Assembly: GCA_030549775.1 (NCBI GenBank)
Contig: CM060173.1
Coordinates: 8,977,802-9,041,801, forward strand
DNA: 64,000 nucleotides
Direction of reading: 5' to 3'
Source: Tamarix chinensis
Lineage: Eukaryota; Streptophyta; Magnoliopsida; Caryophyllales; Tamaricaceae
Part shown: positions 1 to 10,000 of the stretch, piece after piece
Numbering within the stretch: the first letter of the stretch is position 1
Layout: the number at the start of each line of letters is the position of its first letter
The notes under the pieces: generated by a model
What the model was told of the DNA's origin: nothing
The model's database searches: none
What the model saw: only the letters and a program-made list of their open reading frames with translations
Translations under genes and position numbers: made by a program

Positions 1-1220
1 AACCCTAAACCCTAAACCCTAAACCCTAAACCCTAAACCCTATAAACCCTAAACCCTAAACCCTAAACCCTAAACCACCTAAACCATAAACCCTAAACCC
101 TAAACCCTCTAAACCCCCTAAACCCTAAACCCTAAACCCTATAAACCCTAAACCCTAAACCCTAAACCCTAAACCCTATAAACCCTAAACCCTAAACCCT
201 AAACCCTAAACCCTCAACCCTAAACCCTAAACCCTAACCCTAAACCACCTAAACCCTAAACCCTAAACCCTAAACCCTCTAAACCCTCTAAACCCTAAAC
301 CCTAAACCCTAAACCCTAAACCCTCTAAACACTAAACCCTCTAAACCCTAAACCCTCAACCCTAAACCCTAAACCCTCTAAACCCTAAACCCTAAACCCT
401 AAACCCTCTAAACCCTAAACCCTAAACCCTCTAAACCCTAAACCCTAAACCCTAAACCCTCTAAACCCTAAACCCTAAACCCTCTAAACCCTCTAAACCA
501 TAAACCCTAAACCCTAAACCCTCTAAACCCTAAACCCTAAACCCTAACCCTAAACCCTAAACCCTCTAAACCCTAAACCCTCTAAACCCTAAACCCTAAG
601 CCCTAAACCCTAAACCCTAAACGCTCTAAACCCTAACCCATCCACACCCTAAACCATCCAAACCCTAAACCCTAAACCCTAAACCCTATAAACCCTAACC
701 ATAAACCCTAAACCCTCTAAACCCTAACCCTAAACCCTAAACCCTCTAAACCCTAACCCCAAAACCCTAAACCCTCTAAACCCTAAACCCTAAACCCTAA
801 ACCCTAAACCCTAAGCCCTAAACCCTCTAAACCCTAAGCCCTAAACCCTAAACCCTAAACCCTAAACCCTAAACCCTCTAAACCCTAAACCCTCTAAACC
901 CTAAACCCTCTAAACCCTAACCCTAAACCCTCTAAACACTAAACCCTATAAACCCTAAACCCTAAACCCTAAACCCTAAACCCTAAACCCTCTAAACCCT
1001 ATAAACCCTAAACCCTAAACCCTAAACCCTAAACCCTAAACCCTCTAAACCCTAACCCCTAAACCCTAAACCCTCTAAACCCTAAACCCTAACCCCTCTA
1101 AACCCTAAACCCTCTAAACCCTAAACCCTAAACCTTAAACCCTAAACCCTAAACCCCCTAAACCCTAAACCCTAAACCCTCTAAACCCTAAACCCTCTGA
1201 ACCCTAAACCCTAAACCCTC
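1..1220. repeat. Telomeric repeat array (CCCTAAA)n, chromosome left end
   Basis: Near-continuous plant-type telomere repeats read as the C-rich strand, which places the physical chromosome end at position 1. Canonical CCCTAAA units are interspersed along the whole tract with variants: CCCTCTAAA is very common, CCCTATAAA, CCACCTAAA and CCCTAACCC are rarer. The array stops abruptly at about 1220, where ordinary AT-rich sequence begins. The variants occur even in the outermost 100 bases, so no long pure distal block is visible; either the assembly does not reach the extreme tip or the variants are partly sequencing error. Confidence 0.97.
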
Positions 1221-1624
1221 TATATTGTCATCCAGAAACTGTATTTAGTTAGTTAAAATCTAACTAAGTGCTATTTGGGAGTAAGTATATAGAGTAACAT
1301 TTATTGGTATGATATTCTTTATTTTTTCAATATCTAAAATCAAAGATAAATGCATTATAAAAATATTAAACAAAAAGACAAAAAAAAATAGTTATTCTAC
1401 TACATGTGCGCCTGCGCCTCTCTCAATTTGTAGCAATTGGCTGTGTCATGCTTACGGCATAATTAGTTGCACAGTATGTACCTGTGTTGCTTACTTCATC
1501 TGTCGTACACACTGTAAAGTTTTACTTATATACAAAAAAAAACAAATATTTTCACATTTTCATACAATATAATAACACAATATATTTGCCATCTAGAAAC
1601 TGTATTTAGTTAGTTAAAATCTAA
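1221..1624 (+). repeat. Subtelomeric spaced direct repeat
   Basis: A segment of about 43 bp directly against the telomere tract (1221-1263, core AGAAACTGTATTTAGTTAG) recurs almost unchanged at 1581-1624, same strand, about 360 bp further in. The intervening DNA is AT-rich and shows no coding signal. The spacing suggests the remains of a subtelomeric satellite monomer or the ends of an insertion placed at the telomere junction; the sequence alone does not decide. Confidence 0.7.
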
Positions 1625-2138
1625 GGCAGTAAAATGTCACAGTGGCAGCTTCAGCAACCGAGCACAGTCGAATCCTAACCGGGGAGTATTCTTCATCAAA
1701 TACAGGTTGCGTCGCACAAAGAATCAGGAAACAGATGCAAAAACATGAAAATGTAATAAACAAGAAGTCTTACCATCCATCTGCAGTAATAAACAATACT
1801 AATAATATACCTGGTATGACTTTTGTTTAACTGCTTTCTCGTTCGAGGCAGACAAATTACCAAATGACTGAATGCGAGGATTATTATTTAGAGATTTGGT
1901 TCAAGAATTTTCCAACCGGCGAGGGGTTCAACGATTTATATTAATAGAATTTTCTATTAATTCACTACTACCTTACAAAATACCACAAGTCACTCAGCAT
2001 ATCTACAATTGATTAAGCTTGTTCTTGTTGACATTCAAACACATTGGATTCGACTATACTTACTCCCAAAACACAGAACTCTATTTAAGATTAGATTATG
2101 CGACAGTTTCCTATTTCAGGCTTCACTGCACCATTTTA
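1625..2138. other. Intergenic subtelomeric DNA
   Basis: AT-rich sequence with only short open frames (the longest is about 60 codons at 1642-1830, with no recognisable domain). I see no gene, RNA or terminal repeat here. Confidence 0.5.
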
Positions 2139-2389
2139 ATTGACCCTCCGACCATAAACAACGAACAGAAGATTGAATACCTCTGTACTCCTGCTCAGGT
2201 CGCGATGCCGCCGCTTCTTCTTGTCTCTTGTGTGGTAGTTGAAGAATGGAGGAGCTGAGGTCTGGTTGAAGATAACAGCGGCTGAGCTCGACTGCTGGTC
2301 TACGAAGCTCGTCGGAGTGGAGGAGGAGAGGAAATTGAGGGAGGTCAGGTACTTCGCTCGATCTGTCAACAGATGGGAGGAGCAGCTCG

Positions 2390-2718
2390 ATGGAGAGATA
2401 CAGAAGCAGAAATGGCGATGGAGAGATGGAGAAACGGGTGCGATGGCGAGGGAGACAGGTGCGATGGAGAGGGAGAGAGGTGCGACGGATAGGGAGAGAC
2501 AAGTGCGCACGGGTCTGGGGGTTGGGTACGAAGGCAGAGCACCGTCGAAAATCGAGATGGAAAGATGGAGGAGAAGTTGCGATGGAGAGGAATAGAGGTG
2601 TGATGGAGATGGAGAAGAAGGTGCGGAGTGGTCTGGTGGTCGGGTGCGAAACAGAGGGGGCGGAGATGGAGAAGAAGGTGCGGAGTGGTCTGGTGGTCGG
2701 GTGCGAAACAGAAGGGGG
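2390..2718 (+). repeat. Purine-rich minisatellite with a 57-bp tandem duplication
   Basis: The stretch is built from GATGGAGA/GGTGCGA-like words. Its last part is a clean tandem duplication: a 57-bp unit at 2605-2661 is repeated at 2662-2718 with only slight change. Because 57 is a multiple of three, open frames run through in several frames on both strands, but their composition is simple-sequence and I do not call a gene. It lies upstream of the Harbinger transposase and could be part of that element's 5' region. Confidence 0.65.
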
Positions 2719-2791
2719 CTGGGCAGAGGAGCGGGGCGGAGGCTAAGCCAAAAAAGGAACGGCGCTCCTACATTTGTTTGTAGCTCTTCGA

Positions 2792-2818
2792 CCGTTGGAT
2801 CTAATTTAGATCCAACGG
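2792..2818. repeat. Perfect 13-bp-arm palindrome
   Basis: Two perfect 13-bp arms (CCGTTGGATCTAA and its reverse complement) are separated by a single T. Similar words (CCTACATTTGTTTGTA and CCTACGTTTGTACC) flank it as an imperfect direct repeat. It lies about 135 bp upstream of the proposed transposase ATG and could be a subterminal or regulatory site of that transposon, or a tiny foldback element. Confidence 0.6.
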
Positions 2819-2952
2819 CCAGAAATGATTCCTACGTTTGTACCAAAAAAAAGGTGCGCACGTGACCCTCTTTCTATATATATATATATATATCATTTGT
2901 TGATTTTGTTCATTTTTAATGTATTAAGGCTACTAGCGAGGAATCAAATCCT

Positions 2953-4513
2953 ATGTCAAGATCAGGATTCCAAGAGTGGAGAAATCTGCCGACAAACCAT
3001 CAATTTGCTACAAATGATACCATGGAATATGAAGAAAATACTGATGTAAGTATCTTATTCGGTTTTATGCATATTTTATGAAATATATTATGAGAATATT
3101 TTATATTTTACGACCACAACAAGCTAGGTATATTTCATTCAAGTATTCAATAATCCACATGCATATCTCAATTAACATATATGGTTCATTTTCTCAAACT
3201 TTTTTCTTTCTTTTTTTGATCATTTAATATTAGACTAATTCATTGGAGGAGTGGGAGAAATTAAGAAGATGGGCAGCAACATTTGTGGTCACTTATGGAG
3301 CATATGCTGCTAGTTTATTATCGTTGGTTTTTCCTAATAATTATGTTGATAGGGATATTTCTCAATTGGGAGATTATAAGCGACGAGCTTTTTTAGATCG
3401 ACTTACATTGGAAAAAGACGATGATTGTCATAACCAATTGAGGATGGGAAAGGAGGCTTTTGCTAGACTTGTATCAATATTGAGGGATTCTGGGAGACTG
3501 AGTGATACTCATTCTAGCTGTGTAGAAGAGAGAGTGGCCATGTTTCTCAATATTATAGGACATAATAGGAGAAATTGGTCGGTAAAATTAGACTTCTGGC
3601 GGTCCGGTGAAACAGTAAGCCGACATTTCCATCAAGTGTTAAATGCTATCATTTCTTTAGAGGACATCTTTTTACAACAACCCGATGGATCTCACTGCCC
3701 TCATGAAATATCAAGTAGCTCAAAATTTTGGCCATATTTTAAGGTAAATATCATTATATTATAAAATAAATTACTAAGTACATATTAAAACTTCTTTTTT
3801 TTTTAATAAAATGTTTTAACATTTTTATACAGGATTGTGTTGGAGCAATTGATGGATCACACTTTCGTGTGAAAGTACCAAATAATGTGGTACAAAGATA
3901 TCGTGGCAGAAAGGATTTTCCGACCCAAAATGTGTTAGCTGCTTGCTCTTTTGACTTGAAGTTTTTATATGTTTTGTCGGGATGGGAAGGGTCGGCATCT
4001 GATTCAAGGATACTAAACAATGCTTTGAGTAGAGACATGGACAGATTGGTAGTGCCATCAGGTAAATTTTACTTAGGTGATGCAGGTTTTCAGTTGAGGA
4101 CAGGATTTATTACACCATATCGCGGTACTCGATACCATCTGAAGGAATATAGCATTCAACGCCCTCAGAATGCAAGGGAGCTTTTCAATCTAAGGCATGC
4201 TTCCTTAAGAAATTTTATTGAGAGGGCATTTGGTGTTCTTAAAAAACGTTTTCCAATATTAGGAAGTGGAACTGAACCATTCTATCCTGTTCAAACTCAA
4301 GCATATATGGTTTTAGCTGGATGTATTTTACATAATTATCTCATGGGAGTGGATCCAGATGAAAGATTAATTTTAGAGGTTGATAGTGAGATAAGAATTG
4401 TTAACGCTCAAGCAGATGTTGCGCCATCAAGTTTAGCAGAAGAGTGTGAAGAAGCAGAGCAATTAAGAGATGGAATTGCAACTTCAATGTGGAGAGATAG
4501 TTTAAATAGTTAA
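2953..4513 (+). CDS. PIF/Harbinger transposase (ALP1-like DDE nuclease), apparently intact
   Basis: Predicted cut-and-paste DNA transposase, 427 aa, in three exons: 2953-3045, 3234-3743 and 3833-4513. Introns are GT-AG (donor GTAAGT at 3046, acceptor TTAG before 3234; donor GTAAAT at 3744, acceptor ACAG before 3833). The ATG at 2953 is chosen because the body of the protein (from LEEWEKLRRW) has no nearby ATG and the small upstream exon joins in frame. The DDE_4 endonuclease fold is seen: the first catalytic Asp in GAIDGSH, the second in YLGDAGF, the Glu in NFIERAFGVLKKRF, followed by the helix with CILHNYL. No stop or frameshift is visible. ALP1-like domesticated proteins share this fold, but the adjacent SANT-like exon fits an active transposon better. 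Terminal inverted repeats were not located. Confidence 0.85.
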
Positions 4514-4686
4514 TGGTAGAGATATCATTATTGTTAAATTCACATAGGGAAAAAATTTTATTCAGCAAGTGTTCTAAATGAAATTGTACTTAACATCAAA
4601 ATTCTTATATAAGTTTTTATATTATTTGTGTTATTGATGATGTAATAAGTTATGATTTTATCCATGGTTTACAATTTTTTGTGCAG

Positions 4687-5067
4687 GAACCCATTGGTGG
4701 TGACACACCATCAAATGAGAAGAAAATTTTAACTTGGGATGAAGACATGGATACATTTTTAATAGATTTATTAACTGATCAAATGCACTTAGGTCAAAAA
4801 ATAGGTGGCTCATTTTCAAGAACTGCATACACTAACGTTGCTAAAGGAGTTAGTGTTCAGTTTGGGCTTGGTTGCTCGGTTAGCCATATAAAGAACCAAA
4901 TCAAGACCCTCAAGAAGAAAGTTCCAGCCATAGAAATCTATAGCAAGCTTGCTGCAAATATCAGTGCCGCTCGTACATTTCTTGGTCTTCCACCTGAGGA
5001 TAGAGCCATATGGTTGTGTGTGGAGTTCGATTCTGATATTTTTGATGATCCTAATGTACCTTTCTGA
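4687..5067 (+). CDS. Myb/SANT-like DNA-binding protein exon (Harbinger ORF1 partner)
   Basis: A 126-residue open frame preceded by a good splice acceptor (TTTTTTGTGCAG ending at 4686), so the start codon is probably in an upstream exon that I could not place. The N-terminal half has the WDEDMDTFLIDLL...IKNQIKTLKKK pattern of plant Myb/SANT-like domains that accompany PIF/Harbinger transposases and help them enter the nucleus and bind the ends. The C-terminal half departs from the usual domain ending, so truncation is possible. It follows the transposase by 170 bp on the same strand. Confidence 0.6.
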   Translation, partial: EPIGGDTPSNEKKILTWDEDMDTFLIDLLTDQMHLGQKIGGSFSRTAYTNVAKGVSVQFGLGCSVSHIKNQIKTLKKKVPAIEIYSKLAANISAARTFLGLPPEDRAIWLCVEFDSDIFDDPNVPF

Positions 5068-5159
5068 CTTGTTTGATTAGTAACTAGTAACTATGAATTG
5101 ATCATGCACATTTTTTTTGAGATCTTGATATATACATTGGTAAGTTTAGTAGAATGGCT

Positions 5160-6030
5160 TAAAATTTTATCCGCTTTTATATCCGTATTAGTACTCCGAT
5201 TCATTTATCCGATATAAAATTATATTTTTATTCTTATTTATATAATTTAACATATTTTTTCTAAGGCTAAAAGTGAATACATAATTAAATTTTAATAATC
5301 TAACCATATAATTCTAACATTAAATAAATTTCATTTTAAATTTGATGGGTTTTAATTAAAATCCAATAGGTTTTATTCGATGGATATATAACGGATACGA
5401 AAAAATATACATAATTATAGATATAGATGGGGAAAAATATTCACGGGATTTGTATGCGGATTTTTAAAAATTGGAATTAGTATTGATTTTATGGAGTTTT
5501 TATAAATTTTTTAGAAATTTTATATAATTTTTTATATATCAATATAATATTTTTAATAACATTAAATGTATATTACTATTTAAATAATGCATTAGATTTG
5601 AGTATGGATACGGATATAAATATATGTTTTGTTATCGGGTTTGGATTTTTTCATACTTTTTTTTAAATTATTGTAAGTTATTCATGTTATACTTTAGAAT
5701 AGTTTTATAAAAAAAATTTGAAATAAGTATTGATTTTATGGAGTTTTAATAAATTTTTTAGAAATGTTATGTAATTGTTTATATAGAAATATAATATTTT
5801 TAATAACATTAAATGTATAATAATATTTAAATGAGAACATTTAATTTTTCTTAGAATTTTCTTTCTATATACCAAACACTAAAAATATTTTCCAAGATTT
5901 CAATTTTCCACAAAATTTTCTCCAACAACCAAACAAAGGAAAGAAAATAAATTTCTTTCATTTTCTTTCCTTCAATTTTCTTTCCTCCACATTTTCATTT
6001 CCTCATTATTTTCCCTAAACCAAACAGACC
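5160..6030. repeat. AT-rich MITE-like repeat, two partial copies
   Basis: A segment at about 5475-5590 and a longer one at about 5720-6030 share the words GTATTGATTTTATGGAGTTT and TTTTAATAACATTAAATGTAT. The longer copy ends in ACCAAACAGACCCC; read on the minus strand this is GGGGTCTGTTTGGT, a common start of plant Harbinger and hAT MITEs. The interval 5160-5460 carries scattered ATCCG/GGATA words resembling the hAT-type repeats seen later in the window. No target duplication could be fixed. Confidence 0.5.
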
Positions 6031-6253
6031 CCAAAGGTCCGTAACCACAGGCAAAGCAACGATCGTCCCCCCGTCTGCTGCATATTTGGGGGCGCCGCCT
6101 GAACTTCTCTTTTATTACTCAAATTCAATCGTATTGAACAAAATCAAAGAATCACCCAAAGGGCGGAGAGGAAACAAACTACTCTTTTCCGATTTCTGAC
6201 ATTCGTCGTTATTGTTAAAGCAAGGAAGTGGTAAGCTAATCGTATCGAGAAAG

Positions 6254-6463
6254 ATGATGTTAATGGCGATTGCGGTTCGTTCTTCTTCACGACCTGTGGT
6301 TCTAGAAGCAGTCGATGAGGCAGTTCTTCCTAACCGCGGAGGTCCAAGATCTTCATCGCCGGGTGGATTGTTCAAAGGGAGTTTCATAACTTGCTCCTCG
6401 CCGTCGTCTTCGTCTTCTTCTGCTAACATGGATACATATCAGATATATATATATACTGTGTAA
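6254..6463 (+). CDS. Possible small protein, 69 aa, unknown function
   Basis: This ORF starts at a double ATG and lies in a GC-richer island (about 6040-6540) unlike the AT-rich DNA around it. The peptide begins MMLMAIAVRSSSRPVV and has a Ser-rich stretch near the end. I do not recognise it. The island looks like a 5' UTR and first exon, so it could be a captured gene fragment, a truncated gene, or a short independent gene; it is bracketed by two copies of the same MITE-like repeat. An antisense open frame also exists (6115-6429), so coding strand is uncertain. Confidence 0.3.
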   Translation: MMLMAIAVRSSSRPVVLEAVDEAVLPNRGGPRSSSPGGLFKGSFITCSSPSSSSSSANMDTYQIYIYTV

Positions 6464-6589
6464 TTTCTCGATACGAAGAAATAGAAGAAATAGAAGAAGA
6501 GAGGTCAAGAATGCCGGATTCTCTGTTCGGACCAAATACGAAGAAATTAGTCAGTGTTCAGACCAATTTCTTTGGATTGGTTGTGCCGA

Positions 6590-6890
6590 ATCCCACTTCC
6601 ATAATTTTACAAATTTTATTTTTTTTATAAATTTTATGTAATTTGTTTATGTATCAATCTAAAATTTTAATTTTAATTAAATATATAAAAATATTTAAAT
6701 AATAATATTTAATTTTTCTTAGAAATTTCTTTCTATATACCAAACACTAAAAAGGTTTTTCAAGAATTTAATTTTCCACAAAATTTTTTCTAACAACCAA
6801 ACAAAGGAAAGAAAATTAATTTCTTTGATTTTCTTTCCTCTACATTTTCTTTTCTACTAAATTTTTTTCAAACCAAACAAAGCCTAAAAA
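6590..6890. repeat. Second copy of the MITE-like repeat, promoter-proximal
   Basis: About 190 bp (6700-6885) matches 5840-6020 closely in the same orientation, for example CTTTCTATATACCAAACACT and ACAACCAAACAAAGGAAAGA. It ends in AACCAAACAAAGCCT. It lies only about 150 bp upstream of the HD-domain gene start, so it may form part of that gene's promoter or 5' UTR. Confidence 0.6.
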
Positions 6891-7046
6891 AGTAAGAACT
6901 ATAGAGCTTGAAACCAACTATTCCGACGTCCGATTCCTCTCTCGTTTTTCACTACTCGCAATTCCTTTTCAATTATAACATAAAGAGCAAACGCCGAGCC
7001 CAACACCGGTCAACGTCAAAAACAAAACATCGAGAAATTCTTTTCA

Positions 7047-10000
7047 ATGTCTGCTGCCGTGAACCCTTTGCCTCACATCTGGCCGGTGAAGTATCGCTCG
7101 CTCAACCGTTGTGCATTCTATTGGTCAGTTTCCTCCGTTTTCTTGATTCGGAGGAGCTCAATCACGAGTGAACCTCCTAGGCTCTTCTCCGTTTCTTGTC
7201 AGGGTCGAGATTCGGGTTTGAGTACCGAGGGTTCTGGATTCAAGATGTTGGACTCGTCTGCGCTATCGTCTTCTTCCGCGGCTATCGATTTTCTCACATT
7301 GTGCCACAGCCTCAAGGTACCACGAATTTGTTATTTTTGGTTATCTTATGTTTGTATTTCTAGAGAGTTAGGTTGTAGATATTTATTAATGGTGGAATTT
7401 TTTTGGTGCAATCCGGATGTCACAGATATTTTGGCAGCTATTTATGATCTTACATGCATTTGACGGATAATTGGGATCTGAATTTGCTGAAACGATCAAG
7501 TTTTGGATGATACCGAATTACCAATAAGACAATCGCAGAACTTCCTCTTGTGAGTTACGAGAGTATCTGAGATGCCTATGTCATAATGCTAATACATCAA
7601 CACGTAAAGTGGAGTTACGAGAGTATTTGAGATGCAAATGTCATGATGGACACTGAAAGTGGACATATTAACTGTAAACTGCATTTCATGGAGGCTTCTT
7701 AGGACAAGCTCTTAGTTTTATTGCTTATCAACTCTGAAGATACAGGCGAATATATATTCTTGTGTGCTTGTTCATAGTTTCTTACCATAAGTTTGTTATA
7801 CTTTCAAGCAGTTTAATCTTGAAGGTATTGACCGAAACAAATCAAACTGAGGGAGGACTCAAGGATACACATTCTATGTTCAAAACTTCCAGGGTGTAGA
7901 TTTCTGGTTCGGGGGTAACATTAGTCGCTACACATTGACCATAGCCAGATTTGATGAGCTGTGCAGTATTAGGGCTTGATCCCCTTTGATGATGGGGTTC
8001 CTTTTAAGGATCCTTTCTTTCAACTTGTCAGAAGTTGATCTGCTAATCAGTTATTAGTGTGATCTCTGATCTTCTTTGCCTCGTCTTACTTCCTTTCTTG
8101 AATTAAGAAGGGCTTGAACCAAAACTGTCTCTACAAGCAATAGTTGATGGAATTCTCAAACATGGAAGACAAATAAGTTGAGTTGATTTGATTTTATGAG
8201 GCAACGGTCAAAGCTGTTCTTGAAGAATGAATCATAGGTACATACATACATACGTGTATTTAACAGTCCATTTGGTTAGCATTTTTTATGAGTTGGATCG
8301 ACGATTTAGGTTATTATGGCTATGTCACTCCGACTATTATTATGATACATGATTTACTCCATGCAGCAATATGATTGTTGTTAGATGGTTATAAATTTTG
8401 CTTCTAAGTTCTAGTGATTGTTGCATTCACAAAAGTTTGTGTGGTCATTGGATGCTTGTAGATATTGAATGATTTTAAGTGTCTTCAAATGGTTTCTAGC
8501 TGCTAGTTTAATATTTATGGTGCCGTATTGAGTTTATGAGAATTATGAGATTTGGGTTTTGCACTAAATGACTATTGTTGTTGAAAGATTTGATTGATGA
8601 TATATTTTGTAATTATATATTATATTTGACTTTGAGGTATTATAGGAAGCTGAGAGATATGAGACCTGTGTTGTACAGATACTTCAGAGGTATATTAGGT
8701 CCAGATTATGCGGAATCAGATATTATTATCCTTGTAATTTGGAGATATATTTTCCCCTTTAGTTAAGGAGTCTAGTTACCCACTTTAACTCTGGAGAGAT
8801 CTATAAATTCAAATGTACAGAAGCATAATCAAAATTAACGATTGCAATAATTTTATATTCTCTATTTTATGGTATTAGAGCAGAAAAACCTAGGTTCACT
8901 TCTGTTTTCATCCAAACCAAAAATGTCGATAGTCACATCTCAACCCTCTCAGTCTGAACCTTGGATCGCCTTAAATATACCAGAAAATCACCTTATTCAG
9001 ATCACTACAATCCAGCTGAATGGTGACTATTTTCTCCAATGGTCACAATCTGTTCTCTCAGAGGGAGAGAAAGATTGGCCATATACTAAATATCCTGACC
9101 TGAAAGATCCAGCCTACGCTGATGGGGATGCTGAGAACTCCATAATAATAATGTGGCTGGTTAATTCTATGGCTGAAGAGATAGGGGCAAATTATTTGTT
9201 ATTCTATAGCCAAAGAATTATGGGACAATGTCTTACAGATGTACTCTGATCTAAGGAATCAATCCCAACTCTATGAATTAACTTTTAACTTGGAGATATT
9301 TGCCAAGGTGAGGTGATATGGATATTCTACCACTCATTCAAACTCATGAAATCAAAATAAGAAGATGGATTTGAATAAGATTTTTGAATAGAATGAATAC
9401 CAAAAATGAATTTGGAAGGGGATATAGATGAAGGAACTCATAAAGAAAACCTTTAAAGTAGGGAATTAATCATATGACAGACACACAAAGAATCTTCAAA
9501 TGATTCAAACCAAAAGAAGAACACACAAAGAATCTTCAAATAGCTTAACAACTTCAAACTCGCAAACATATTTGAAATTGGGAGAAAACACTCACATAGA
9601 GCTCCTATTTATTATCAACTCAAATTTACATACCTTGCATGGGTGAATTTATGCCCTAAATATAGCATATAATCCACACCAAAATCTTAACAACCCTTAC
9701 CTAGTTTCAAAATTTGTAGGTCATATTAGAACCACTACCAAATAACTCTAATTACAACCAATGACCAGGCAACAACTTGCCATATGTCACAACTAACTGA
9801 TGTTTCTTTAATTATAGCTAATTCCACCTATAATAAAGTTAATCAACATGCTATTAGTAAACCAACTATAATCGAATGCTAGGTTACATAAAATGTACAT
9901 AAAATGACATAAAATCCTAATTTAACATCGCCTAAGGTCTTAACTCGCGTTGCCATGTGTCATGGCTGAATTTGACCCGCCTTGCTGCCACATAATCATG

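Noticed and set aside
1309..1572. 87-codon frame next to the telomere
   Set aside because: Lysine/isoleucine-rich AT translation with no recognisable domain; the flanking direct repeat suggests non-coding subtelomeric DNA.
2116..2746. Overlapping open frames on both strands in the purine-rich block
   Set aside because: All frames are open because of stop-poor repeat composition and a 57-bp in-frame duplication; no domain or conserved start is seen.
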